From the NCBI GenBank assembly GCA_937889795.1, contig CALBZH010000482.1:1-8114 (forward strand): a stretch of DNA of 8,114 nt, in the 5' to 3' direction. Positions 1 to 7,600 of the stretch are shown here, in pieces (within the stretch, counting starts at the first letter, position 1; every line of letters begins with the position of its first letter). Position numbers and translations under genes: made by a program. The DNA is from an uncultured Syntrophobacteraceae bacterium. Its GTDB lineage: Bacteria > Desulfobacterota > Syntrophobacteria > Syntrophobacterales > Syntrophobacteraceae. The notes beneath the pieces are model-generated. The model searched no databases. It saw nothing but the letters and a program-made list of their open reading frames with translations, and was not told the origin of the DNA.

Positions 1-1126
1 CACTCGGATCCTCCGGGTTGTTGACGGCTTCCATCAGCTCCACCTGGTCTTCGGGGTAATTCTCGATGACCACCTTCAAGGGCTTCAAGACCGCCATCAC
101 GCGGGGAGCCCCCTTGTTCAGATCCTCACGGACACAGTACTCCAGGAGAGCCAGGTCCACGAGACTCTCCCGCTTGCCGACTCCGATTCGCTCACAGAAG
201 CTGCGAATGGCCGCAGGCGTGTACCCACGGCGGCGAATCCCCGCCAGGGTGGGCATCCGGGGGTCGTCCCAGCCCCGGACGTGCTTTTCCTGAACGAGCT
301 GGAGCAGCTTGCGCTTGCTCATCACGGTGTAGCTCAGGTTGAGGCGAGCAAATTCGATCTGTTGCGGATGGTATAGCTTGAGCTCGTCGAGGAACCAGTC
401 GTAAAGGGGCCGGTGATCTTCATATTCCATGGTGCAGATGGAATGGGTGATCCCTTCGATCGAGTCGCAAAGCCCGTGGGCCCAGTCGTACATGGGATAA
501 ATGCACCAATCGGTCCCCGTGCGATGATGCGGCGCATGCTTGATGCGATACATGACCGGGTCCCGCATGTTCAGATTCGGGGAGGCCATGTCGATCTTCG
601 CACGCAGCACGTGCTCGCCTTCCTGGAACTCACCATCCCGCATCCGCTGGAAGAGACCCAAATTTTCTTCGACGCTGCGGTTTCGATAGGGGCTGTCCTT
701 GCCGGGCTCGGTGAGGGTCCCGCGGTACGCCCGGATCTCATCGGCGCTGAGGCTGCAGACGTAAGCCTTCCCGGCCCGAATGAGATCCAGCGCCCATTGA
801 TAGATTTGCTCAAAATAATCCGAGGCGTAATAGAGTCTGTCCTCCCAATCGAAGCCGAGCCAATGCACATCCGCCTGGATGGACTCGACATATTCGATGT
901 CCTCCTTGCTCGGGTTCGTATCGTCGAAGCGAAAGTTACACAGTCCGTTGAATTCCGATGCGAGGCCGAAGTTCAGGCAGATGGACTTGGCGTGACCGAT
1001 ATGGAGGTAGCCGTTCGGCTCGGGAGGAAACCGCGTCATCACGCGGCCGTCGAACTTGCCGGTCTTCATGTCTTCCTGAATGATGCTCCGAATGAAATTG
1101 GGGGGAGGTGTAAAATCGATGCCCAT
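1..1126 (-). CDS. glnS: glutaminyl-tRNA synthetase, N-terminal ~375 residues (3' end outside window)
   Basis: Cytoplasmic class I aminoacyl-tRNA synthetase that attaches glutamine to tRNA-Gln using ATP. The translation begins [12 protein letters not shown]. It carries the class I signature HIGH at residues 42-45 inside [15 protein letters not shown], the GlnRS/GluRS-type stretch FRFDDTNP shortly after, and VMSKR (the KMSKS-loop equivalent) at residues 268-272. The sequence around HIGH and the long catalytic domain are of GlnRS rather than bacterial GluRS type. The start at 1126 is supported by AAGGGAG (plus-strand 1132-1138) five bases upstream. The family is usually about 550 residues, so the C-terminal anticodon-binding beta-barrels lie beyond the window edge. 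No frameshift is visible. The gene is divergent from everything downstream, so it is an independent transcription unit here. Confidence 0.95.
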   Translation of the reverse strand, partial: MGIDFTPPPNFIRSIIQEDMKTGKFDGRVMTRFPPEPNGYLHIGHAKSICLNFGLASEFNGLCNFRFDDTNPSKEDIEYVESIQADVHWLGFDWEDRLYYASDYFEQIYQWALDLIRAGKAYVCSLSADEIRAYRGTLTEPGKDSPYRNRSVEENLGLFQRMRDGEFQEGEHVLRAKIDMASPNLNMRDPVMYRIKHAPHHRTGTDWCIYPMYDWAHGLCDSIEGITHSICTMEYEDHRPLYDWFLDELKLYHPQQIEFARLNLSYTVMSKRKLLQLVQEKHVRGWDDPRMPTLAGIRRRGYTPAAIRSFCERIGVGKRESLVDLALLEYCVREDLNKGAPRVMAVLKPLKVVIENYPEDQVELMEAVNNPEDPS

Positions 1127-1426
1127 TCTTGCTCCCTTTTTGTCTCTTCTCGAATTGTGGTCCTCGGCGGAGCGCCTATTGGTCTCGCCCGTCGCCAGAT
1201 TGAATGCAGTAACTCCCGCGCACGAGATCACCCTGGAGGCGCTCTCGAAAAGCTGAACGTACATTACATGCGCAGGACTCACTTCGTCAACTGACCCATG
1301 CGCTCTCTTCCAAAACCACCGGCACAATGATATGAGGTTCCCACCTGATCCGCACGATTCCTACCGAACACTCCGGGGCTGCTATCGGACAAGCGAACGG
1401 AAAATGACAACCAGGATGGGTCTGGC
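1127..1426. other. divergent intergenic region, 300 bp
   Basis: Spacer between the divergently transcribed glnS and cytochrome genes. It should hold both promoters. A partial sigma-70-like match faces glnS (listed separately). On the plus strand I see no convincing -35/-10 pair. I see no tRNA, repeat or credible small gene in it. Confidence 0.6.
1261..1290 (-). promoter_or_regulatory. possible sigma-70 promoter for glnS
   Basis: On the minus strand a TTGACG box (plus 1285-1290, five of six to the consensus) is followed after 18 bases by TAATGT (plus 1261-1266), a poor -10. Transcription would begin about 130 bases before the glnS start. The -35 match is good and the -10 weak, so this is only a candidate. 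Confidence 0.25.
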
Positions 1427-2686
1427 ATGATTCAAAGAAGGCAGTACCGTGGAAGCACGATGACGACCTTGCTGGCTCTTGCGACCATCCTGCTTGTGGG
1501 ATCGTTTCGAGGATCCGCCCAGGACGGTCCTCCCAAGACCGTGCAGTTCACTGGTCGAAGCCCGACTTCGGAAGAATGCGGCACATGCCATGTGACCCTC
1601 TATCGGGAATACGCCATGGGATTCGGCTCCGACCTCAAGTACAGGGACACAACCGGCAAAGCAGGTCAGGAGAGGATCCTGGATGTACCCGCCAACGTGT
1701 CGACGACGGGTACCGGGCACTCCCTGGCGGCCCTCGACCCTTACCCGGTTCATGCCCTTGAAGAGGGAACGGGCAACGGGGCGTGCAGAACGTGCCATTT
1801 TCCCCGCACGTTCGCCATCCCGGAAATCGATCAGGTGAGCGTTGGAAAGCCGGACCCCCGGCCGCCCGAAGAGGAGTTTGGCGGCGTCAGGTGCAGCAGC
1901 TGCCATCTCACACCCGACGGGGCGATACGGACCCCGCACCAGGTCCAGGCTCCTCACGAAACGATCCAAGACGAGCGCATTCATACATCGGTGATGTGTG
2001 CCTATTGCCACAGTCTCGGCTCCTATACGCCGGGGAGTCAGACACAGACTTTCCTCGAATGGCGCGAGGATTTCTTCAGGGCCGGCTTGGGCAAGCTGCA
2101 TTGTCAGGATTGTCACATGCCCCGGACGCTCAGGAAGACGGCAGAAACGTTCGACGTTCCAATCCGCCCCGTGGCTCGTCACCTTTGGACGGGCGGCCAT
2201 TCAAGCCAGCGGGTCATGAACGCGGCGACAGCGGTTATCGTTCAACCCGTGGCCGGGGAGTCGCGGTTCGAGTTTCACGTCGCGAACGTGGGAGCGGGCC
2301 ATTCGATCCCTTCCGGCTCCAACAGACGAGCGCTTTATCTCATTGCAGAGATCCAGGATCAGCAAGAGCGCATCGTGGCATCCCGCGAATGGCTGTTTGC
2401 ACCCTGGTACGGCAATCGACCGGATGACCGCGCTTTCGTCGAGGCGGACCGCCTTCGGCCTGATTCCATCGCGGCAACCCAGGCTGACTTGCAGGGACCC
2501 CACGAGGCAATCCTGCGCGGCGGAGAAAATCGAGCCCTACCCTGGAGTCCATCGCTCAAGCCAGGCTCTTACACGGTGAAGGCGCGGTTGATCTATGACT
2601 TGAACCGGTACAACGACTGGACCCTCTCGCAAGATCAGACGGAAACCGTCACCGCATCGCTTGGCTGCCAGGTCACAGGGCAGTGA
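1427..2686 (+). CDS. exported pentaheme c-type cytochrome
   Basis: Predicted periplasmic electron carrier or redox enzyme subunit of 419 residues. Five CxxCH haem-attachment motifs are visible: CGTCH (51-55), CRTCH (120-124), CSSCH (156-160), CAYCH (191-195) and CQDCH (226-230). All lie in the N-terminal half, so five covalent haems are expected. The C-terminal half (about 250-419) has no haem motif and includes VANVGAGHSIPSG (around 286-297), a pattern I associate with cytochrome c554/c'-like multihaem proteins, probably a beta-rich domain. An N-terminal signal peptide is present: RRQYR, then TLLALATILLVG, with likely cleavage near GSA-QDG. The ATG at 1427 is preferred over the ATG at 1460 because it supplies the basic n-region; neither has a strong ribosome-binding site. 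There is no other membrane segment. The electron partner and physiological role cannot be read from the sequence. Confidence 0.85.
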   Translation: MIQRRQYRGSTMTTLLALATILLVGSFRGSAQDGPPKTVQFTGRSPTSEECGTCHVTLYREYAMGFGSDLKYRDTTGKAGQERILDVPANVSTTGTGHSLAALDPYPVHALEEGTGNGACRTCHFPRTFAIPEIDQVSVGKPDPRPPEEEFGGVRCSSCHLTPDGAIRTPHQVQAPHETIQDERIHTSVMCAYCHSLGSYTPGSQTQTFLEWREDFFRAGLGKLHCQDCHMPRTLRKTAETFDVPIRPVARHLWTGGHSSQRVMNAATAVIVQPVAGESRFEFHVANVGAGHSIPSGSNRRALYLIAEIQDQQERIVASREWLFAPWYGNRPDDRAFVEADRLRPDSIAATQADLQGPHEAILRGGENRALPWSPSLKPGSYTVKARLIYDLNRYNDWTLSQDQTETVTASLGCQVTGQ

Positions 2687-2716
2687 AGAGGACGCTCTGG
2701 TTGTCTCACACGAATC

Positions 2717-2725
2717 AAAGGAGGA
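2717..2725 (+). promoter_or_regulatory. strong ribosome-binding site setting the kinase start
   Basis: AAAGGAGGA lies seven bases before the ATG at 2733. It decides the start of the adenosine-specific kinase; in-frame codons further upstream (back to 2661) overlap the cytochrome gene and are not needed. Confidence 0.8.
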
Positions 2726-2732
2726 TCGAGCC

Positions 2733-3218
2733 ATGCAGTTGACCACCGTATCCATCGAAAAGCCCGAAGCCGTGAATTTCATCCTCGGCCAGACGCATTT
2801 CATCAAATCCGTCGAGGATATCCACGAAGCGCTCGTGTCGGCGGTTCCCGGCATTAAGTTCGGCCTGGCTTTCTGCGAGGCATCAGGAAAATGTCTCATC
2901 AGGACGTCCGGAACGGACCCGGAAATGGTGCGCCTCGCGGCCAAGAACGCAGAGGCCATCGGTGCGGGCCACAGCTTCATCGTGCTCCTTGGCGAAGGGT
3001 TTTTCCCCGTGAATGTGCTGAATGGACTGAAACAGGTCCCCGAGGTCTGTCGGATCTTCTGCGCGACGGCCAACCCCACGGAAGTGGTTCTCGCCCAAAC
3101 GGGTCACGGCCGCGGGATCCTTGGCGTCATAGACGGTTTTTCTCCCAAGGGAATCGAGGGCGAGGAGGACGTCAAGTGGCGAAAAGACATCCTCAGACAG
3201 TTTGGGTACAAACTGTGA
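2733..3218 (+). CDS. adenosine-specific kinase family protein (PF04008 type)
   Basis: A 161-residue cytoplasmic protein that I recognise as the small adenosine-specific kinase family found in archaea and several deep-branching or anaerobic bacterial groups. Recognisable stretches are PEAVNFILGQTHFIKSVEDI (11-30), KFGLAFCEASGKCLIRTSGT (42-61), GAGHSFIVLLGEGFFPVNVLN (77-97, the central hydrophobic strand) and the glycine-rich GRGILGVIDG (126-135). Length matches the family. There is no signal peptide or membrane segment. It starts 46 bases after the cytochrome stop and may share its transcript, although it has its own strong ribosome-binding site. Family knowledge is limited: the name rests on adenosine binding and phosphorylation reported for few members, so the true substrate here is uncertain. 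It ends at TGA. Confidence 0.85.
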   Translation: MQLTTVSIEKPEAVNFILGQTHFIKSVEDIHEALVSAVPGIKFGLAFCEASGKCLIRTSGTDPEMVRLAAKNAEAIGAGHSFIVLLGEGFFPVNVLNGLKQVPEVCRIFCATANPTEVVLAQTGHGRGILGVIDGFSPKGIEGEEDVKWRKDILRQFGYKL

Positions 3219-3353
3219 TGTGAGCGTGGCTGCTTGCGCCGTCGCAGACTGGGAATTCATCGATGTGACTGTTTCAGCCGTGTTTTGCTTTTGGCTTCCC
3301 TGGGGGTGCAATCCGGACCGCCTCGTTTGGGAGTCATCCTCTCCGACCTTGTC

Positions 3354-3379
3354 CATCGCGGTGGGAGCCCGACCGCATG
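3354..3379 (+). other. hairpin between kinase gene and gspA, possible terminator
   Basis: GCGGT (3358-3362) pairs with ACCGC (3372-3376). The stem extends by CAT/ATG after a one-base bulge, giving about 8 bp. The following bases are only mildly T-rich (CCTCTTGT), so it is a poor intrinsic terminator. It could separate the kinase transcript from gspAB, or be chance in GC-rich DNA. Confidence 0.25.
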
Positions 3380-3389
3380 CGCAATCCTC

Positions 3390-3428
3390 TTGTATGCTTC
3401 CGAGCCGTTGAATATATTGCTCTATAAT
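3390..3428 (+). promoter_or_regulatory. candidate sigma-70 promoter for gspAB
   Basis: This is the only AT-rich patch in the spacer. A perfect TATAAT is at 3423-3428, but I see no -35 at the right distance. Alternatively TTGTAT (3390-3395), 17 bases, then TATATT (3413-3418) forms a weak full promoter. Either would give a short leader before the ATG at 3460. Confidence 0.4.
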
Positions 3429-3459
3429 CCACTTAGGTCTCTTGACACCGGGTGATTGC

Positions 3460-5181
3460 ATGTACCAGGAGTATTTCCAGCTTGCAGAAGCACCGTTCTC
3501 TATCGCGCCGGATCCGCGCTATCTCTACCTGAGCGACCAGCATCGGGAGGCGTTGGCCCATCTGCTTTACGGCGTGAAAGGAGACGGGGGCTTTGTGCTG
3601 CTCACTGGAGAGGTCGGAACGGGTAAGACAACCATCTGCCGAGGACTCGTCGAGCAGCTGCCCAGTGAGTGTGATGTGGCTTTGATTTTTAATCCCCGGC
3701 TTACAGTGGTTGAGCTCCTTTCTACGATCTGTGACGAATTCGGCGTGCGATACCCAAAGGACAACCGAAGCATCAAGGTCTTCGTGGATCTGCTGAATGC
3801 CCACTTGCTCGAAGCCCACGCCCGGGGTCGGAAATCCGTGCTGATCATCGACGAAGCCCAGAATCTCACCGCCTCCGTCTTGGAGCAGATGCGGCTCTTG
3901 ACCAACCTGGAAACCAATCGCAGGAAGCTGTTGCAGATCATCCTCCTGGGACAGCCGGAGCTCAGGGACATGCTGGAGCGTTCCGAGCTGCGTCAGCTCG
4001 CTCAGCGGATCGTCGCTCGTTATCATCTCGGCCCCCTCAAGAAGGAGGACACCGAGGCTTATGTTCAGCATCGCCTGGCGGTGGCAGGCGCACGTCAGCA
4101 GATCTTCACTCCGTCATCGATGAAGACGCTCTATCGGGTGACCGGGGGAATCCCGAGGCTCATCAACACCGTCTCGGACCGGGCTCTTCTGGGTGCGTAT
4201 GCGGAAGGAAGAACAGCCGTAACGCCAAGAATCATTGAGACCTCTGCCCGTGAGGTCATTGGTGAGCGGAAGGGTGCCATCCGTTGGCTGACCAGCCCTG
4301 CGCTCCTGTCGGCAACGGCGGTCACCGTCGGGGGTCTGGTCGTCATGGGAAGGTTTCTGACCGTGGCCCCAACGAAAGATCCGCCCGTCGAGCAGGCGAC
4401 GGTTTCGACGGCGAGTGCGGACCTCGTCTCACCCAAGTCCGTACGCAAGCCTGTCCCCGGCCAGCTCAATGGAGCCGCCTCCAGTCAGGGGCAGGAAGCT
4501 CCACAACGCAGCAGCCCCGAGCGGCCAGTCGCTGAGGCCTCAAAAGCGTCCACTTTGGAGTGGAAGTCCGGGAAGCCTGTTGCACAAAGCGAGCTCCTGG
4601 CTTTTCAGACTCTCTTCGACCTTTGGGGTGCCCGCCAGCCATCGAGTGAGGACGGCCGCTTTTGCCAGCACGCTGAAGCTTGCGGCTTGCAGTGTCTGAA
4701 CGGGCGAGGAAGTCTCCAAGACCTCCTGCGTCTCAACCATCCCGCGGTCTTACGCCTTCAAGACCCTGATGGGCAGACGTATTATGCCACCATCACGGGA
4801 GCTCACGATCAGACCGCCAATCTTGTGGTTGGCGGTGATTCAAGGAGTGTTTCACTTTCTGAGCTGGAGCACTATTGGAAAGGTGATTTCACCCTCTTAT
4901 GGCGGCCGCCGCCTCAGTATTCGGGCGCCATCCAGATGGGAGACCGGGGACCTGCCGTCGAATGGCTCAGAGCAAGCCTGGCGAAGGCTGAAGGACGGCC
5001 GGAGACTCCCGCGGAGGACAACAAGGTTTTCGACCAGTCTTTCCAGGAATCGGTGAAGCGCTTTCAGTCTACAAATGGGCTCAAATCCGACGGAATCGTG
5101 GGGCCCCAGACGATCATCCGGCTCAATGTCGGTATTCATTCGGGAGATCCCCATCTGGCCAAAGCCAGAAAGGACGGTTGA
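3460..5181 (+). CDS. gspA: type II secretion ATPase / peptidoglycan-binding protein GspA (ExeA)
   Basis: Inner-membrane AAA ATPase of 573 residues that, with GspB, helps move or assemble the type II secretion secretin through the peptidoglycan. Domains in order: N-terminal MYQEYFQLAEAPFSIAPDPR typical of ExeA; AAA module with Walker A GEVGTGKTT (50-58), Walker B VLIIDEAQN (127-135), LLGQPEL (162-168), QLAQRI (179-184) and GGIPRLIN (229-236); one membrane helix at about 278-297; a proline/serine-rich periplasmic linker (about 305-370); a C39-peptidase-like region (about 380-485, ending TLLWRPPP); and a peptidoglycan-binding domain (about 490-555, with MGDRGPAVEWL and SDGIVGPQT). The ATG at 3460 gives the family's usual N-terminus; an in-frame TTG at 3442 is rejected. 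Complete and apparently intact. The stop lies two bases before gspB, indicating an operon. Confidence 0.92.
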   Translation: MYQEYFQLAEAPFSIAPDPRYLYLSDQHREALAHLLYGVKGDGGFVLLTGEVGTGKTTICRGLVEQLPSECDVALIFNPRLTVVELLSTICDEFGVRYPKDNRSIKVFVDLLNAHLLEAHARGRKSVLIIDEAQNLTASVLEQMRLLTNLETNRRKLLQIILLGQPELRDMLERSELRQLAQRIVARYHLGPLKKEDTEAYVQHRLAVAGARQQIFTPSSMKTLYRVTGGIPRLINTVSDRALLGAYAEGRTAVTPRIIETSAREVIGERKGAIRWLTSPALLSATAVTVGGLVVMGRFLTVAPTKDPPVEQATVSTASADLVSPKSVRKPVPGQLNGAASSQGQEAPQRSSPERPVAEASKASTLEWKSGKPVAQSELLAFQTLFDLWGARQPSSEDGRFCQHAEACGLQCLNGRGSLQDLLRLNHPAVLRLQDPDGQTYYATITGAHDQTANLVVGGDSRSVSLSELEHYWKGDFTLLWRPPPQYSGAIQMGDRGPAVEWLRASLAKAEGRPETPAEDNKVFDQSFQESVKRFQSTNGLKSDGIVGPQTIIRLNVGIHSGDPHLAKARKDG

Positions 5182-5183
5182 CG

Positions 5184-6182
5184 GTGTCCTACATTCTGGA
5201 TGCGTTACGGAAGTCGGAGCAGGAACGGCAGCGGGGCACCTCCCCGGGGTTGGATACCATCCATGTCCCCGTCCGGGGCGGCCCTGAGCGGAAGCGCGTG
5301 TGGCCGTGGATTCTGGCTGGGGTCTTGACACTCAACGCAGCGGGGATTCTTGGGTGGTGGCTCGGGCCATGGCAGGCCAAGCGGGAGAGCGTCCCCGACA
5401 CCTCGGTTTCTTCGGTGGCCGGTCCCTCCAGCCTGACGGGGCAACCGTCGGCGGCCATGGAAAACGGGTCCAGGGAAGGGCCAGCGACACAAAGCTCGTT
5501 GAGGATGCAGCCTTCACCGTCAGCTGGATCCACGGGCAAGACCGCATCACAAGCGGCAGAGTCTGGGCCTGTTCAAGAGCCACTCACCCCACCCAGCATT
5601 CAAGGCAGCAGAGGTCCTGACCGCCCCTTGGCCTCGGCGCCGAGACAAACCGTCGCCTCGCCTGGGAGCCCACCGGGACGAGTTGGCCAAGCCAAGCCTC
5701 CCGAGCCATCGAAGCCTGAACGATCAACGGCGGCAGGAGCGACGAGCACTCAACCGATGCCGCCGGTGAAGAACAGCGAGCCCATGAGGGTTGACGATCC
5801 TAAACGCAGCGCGTTAAAGCCGTCTCCTCCCGCTCCGCCGACCGGACAGGCAGCGCCCCGAGCTCCCATGGCGACAACCCAAGGAGGTGCCGCTGAGATG
5901 GGGCTGATCGAGGACTTGAAGCCACTGATCTCCGAAACGCGACCGGCCCGCAAGGAACCGGAGTACAGCCAAGTTCCCGCGTCCGTGAAGAATGACATTC
6001 CGAAGCTTTCGCTCTCTTTCTTGGTTTATTCGGAGAAGCCCGCGGAACGAAGGGTAACGATCAACGGCAAGGTGCTCAGAGAAGGCGATGAAATCTCAGA
6101 AGGCCTCAAGCTCGAGAAGATTACCCACGAAGGTGCGGTGTTCAATTACAGAGGGTTTCATTTTCACAAAGGGGTCTTCTGA
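5184..6182 (+). CDS. gspB: type II secretion accessory protein GspB
   Basis: Single-pass inner-membrane partner of GspA, 332 residues. The N-terminus MSYILDALRKSEQERQRG is the hallmark of GspB and fixes the GTG at 5184 as start, with AAAGGA nine bases before it; a TTG at 5178 overlapping the gspA stop is less likely. One membrane helix is at about 39-60 (WPWILAGVLTLNAAGILGWW). A long low-complexity linker rich in Pro, Ser, Ala and Gly follows (about 65-255), which can span the periplasm. The C-terminal GspB domain (about 274-332) contains SFLVYSEKPAERRVTINGK, LREGDEI and NYRGFHFHKG. No other gsp genes are in the window; gspAB pairs are often unlinked from the main cluster. It ends at TGA, 49 bases before the permease. 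Confidence 0.9.
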   Translation: MSYILDALRKSEQERQRGTSPGLDTIHVPVRGGPERKRVWPWILAGVLTLNAAGILGWWLGPWQAKRESVPDTSVSSVAGPSSLTGQPSAAMENGSREGPATQSSLRMQPSPSAGSTGKTASQAAESGPVQEPLTPPSIQGSRGPDRPLASAPRQTVASPGSPPGRVGQAKPPEPSKPERSTAAGATSTQPMPPVKNSEPMRVDDPKRSALKPSPPAPPTGQAAPRAPMATTQGGAAEMGLIEDLKPLISETRPARKEPEYSQVPASVKNDIPKLSLSFLVYSEKPAERRVTINGKVLREGDEISEGLKLEKITHEGAVFNYRGFHFHKGVF

Positions 6183-6231
6183 AGGAAATCCCTTCCATTG
6201 GCCGCCTTCCGGGCGATCTCAGCGGAGACCG

Positions 6232-7527
6232 ATGCGCGCATTCTTTTTGAGCTCACACCTCGCACCCATTGCGCTGGGGCTTCTCTTATCGCCCGAAGCA
6301 TTGACACGGCTGGGAAACGGAATCGGGCAGAGTGGAGCTCTTTTCCCTTGGCTGATTGCCTTTTCCGCTCTCATGTACCTTGCCAATGGGTGGATCTACG
6401 ACCGGTTGCAGCATTTCCTCCACCCCACAACGGTTGAATCCCATCCTCTTGGCATCCTCTTGGGGCTTGAGGGCTCTCACCTGTTCCCGATGGTCACACG
6501 CGTACCCGCTTTCGTTTGTCTCGGTACGGGAGTTCTTGCCACGGCAGGATTTGTCTTCAACGAAGTTTTCGTCTACTGGTTCCCGAATTTCGCCTTTGCC
6601 TTCCTGCTGCTGGGCACACTGCTCGCGGTCAGCCTCACCTCGCCACGCGTTGCCCTGATGCTGCAGACTGTGTTTGTCAGCGTTGTCGTCGCAGGTATTA
6701 TCGCATTGACCGTCGCTGGGTGTTTCCTCTGGAGCAATACCCCGGTTCCTGAAGCGGCAAGGCCCGCAGCCTTGGCGATTCGGCCAGCCTCGGTTTGCCT
6801 CGTGTTGTTCATGGGATTCGAGCTTTCGCTGTATGGGCCTCAGATGGAAGCCAGACTTCACCCCGCATCCCGCTTCGTGGTCGCGGCAGCTGCGGTTCTA
6901 TTCCTCGCATGGTCTATTGTGTCGGTCCATCTCGTGCCGTTGGAGAAGCTCGCGGAGAGCTCCGTGCCCCACATGATGACCGCCCGAACCATTCTTGGAG
7001 AACCTGGCCGGATCATCATGGGAATCGTCGTGCTGGCCGGTTGCTGCGGCGTGGTCAACGGGGCATTCCTTGCTTTGTACGGCCTTGCAGCGGGACTTCT
7101 GCATTCCGACGAAGCTGGCCCTCCTTCTCATCAATGGCTCACTCCCGGCCGAATCGCGATCCTGGCTCTCGCCGGGGCAATCGCCGCGGCCCTCGCCTCA
7201 GGGCTGGCCGGTGAGTCGGACCTCGAAGTCTGGCTGCGAGGATCCACTCTGCTCTGGCTCCTGGGTTACGCCGTCTTTCATCTATCTTTGTGCCTCCTGA
7301 CGCTCCGCAATCCATCAACCGCAGGAACGGACACGGGAGCTTTCAGCAACCGAGCCCGGATCCATGGCGCTCTTCTCCTTGTTTTCACGGGCACGGTGGC
7401 GGCCTCCATATGGACGGACCCCGAAAGAGCCAGTCTTCTCTCCTTCATGCTGGTCGCGCCGTTCTTGACGTGCATTATATTACTCCCATGCCGCAGGGTC
7501 GTTATCGGGCGCCGGCGCGGCGCCTGA
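6232..7527 (+). CDS. APC-superfamily-like permease, 11-12 membrane helices
   Basis: Integral inner-membrane protein of 431 residues with evenly spaced hydrophobic segments at about 10-28, 36-54, 85-108, 113-135, 140-166, 182-201, 214-235, 260-290, 306-326, 337-358, 377-394 and 401-420. The stretch MTARTILGEPGRIIMGIVVL then AGCCGVVNGAFLALYGLAAG (249-288) resembles the mid-region of amino acid/polyamine/cation (APC) transporters, where a re-entrant glycine-rich helix and an N-G pair recur. The first helix lacks the classic GSGIF-type motif, so the family call is moderate and no substrate can be assigned. The ATG at 6232 has GGAG four to five bases upstream; the open frame extends back to 6088 but that part overlaps gspB. 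The C-terminus is basic (RRVVIGRRRG), suggesting a cytoplasmic end. Ends at TGA. Confidence 0.6.
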   Translation: MRAFFLSSHLAPIALGLLLSPEALTRLGNGIGQSGALFPWLIAFSALMYLANGWIYDRLQHFLHPTTVESHPLGILLGLEGSHLFPMVTRVPAFVCLGTGVLATAGFVFNEVFVYWFPNFAFAFLLLGTLLAVSLTSPRVALMLQTVFVSVVVAGIIALTVAGCFLWSNTPVPEAARPAALAIRPASVCLVLFMGFELSLYGPQMEARLHPASRFVVAAAAVLFLAWSIVSVHLVPLEKLAESSVPHMMTARTILGEPGRIIMGIVVLAGCCGVVNGAFLALYGLAAGLLHSDEAGPPSHQWLTPGRIAILALAGAIAAALASGLAGESDLEVWLRGSTLLWLLGYAVFHLSLCLLTLRNPSTAGTDTGAFSNRARIHGALLLVFTGTVAASIWTDPERASLLSFMLVAPFLTCIILLPCRRVVIGRRRGA

Positions 7528-7529
7528 AT

Positions 7530-7598
7530 GGGGGAGTGTGGGAAGAACGCTCCTCCTCGGCACTGCCATGTGGAATTAGAGACGCGGAAGGAGGAGTG
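7530..7598 (+). promoter_or_regulatory. mutually exclusive hairpins over the rhodanese ribosome-binding site (possible translational switch)
   Basis: Strand A (7530-7539, GGGGGAGTGT) can pair with strand B (7547-7556, ACGCTCCTCC) in a 10-bp stem with two G-U pairs and a 7-base loop. Strand B shifted by one (7548-7557, CGCTCCTCCT) can instead pair for 10 bp, with one G-U, to 7589-7598 (AGGAGGAGTG), which contains the Shine-Dalgarno of the gene at 7601. The first fold frees the ribosome-binding site and the second hides it. No T-run follows the first hairpin, so it does not look like an intrinsic terminator. Pairing is seen in the sequence; regulation is inferred, and runs of purines facing CU-rich DNA can do this by chance. 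Confidence 0.35.
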
Positions 7599-7600
7599 GC

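Noticed and set aside
413..1294. Long plus-strand open frame of 293 codons
   Set aside because: It lies antisense to glnS, whose minus-strand translation shows HIGH and KMSKS motifs. The plus-strand product has no recognisable domain; it is a GC-driven shadow.
1382..2200. Minus-strand open frame of 272 codons
   Set aside because: Antisense to the pentaheme cytochrome, which has five CxxCH motifs in the plus frame. The minus product shows no family features.
3433..4071. Minus-strand open frame of 212 codons
   Set aside because: Opposite the GspA AAA domain; it starts within Walker-motif coding DNA and has no recognisable content.
6181..6195. GAAGG/CCTTC hairpin at the end of gspB as a terminator
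   Set aside because: Only 5 bp, overlaps the stop codon, and no T-run follows; probably chance.
6088..6231. N-terminal extension of the permease frame
   Set aside because: It would overlap the conserved C-terminal domain of gspB in another frame; the ATG at 6232 has a ribosome-binding site and leads directly into the first helix.
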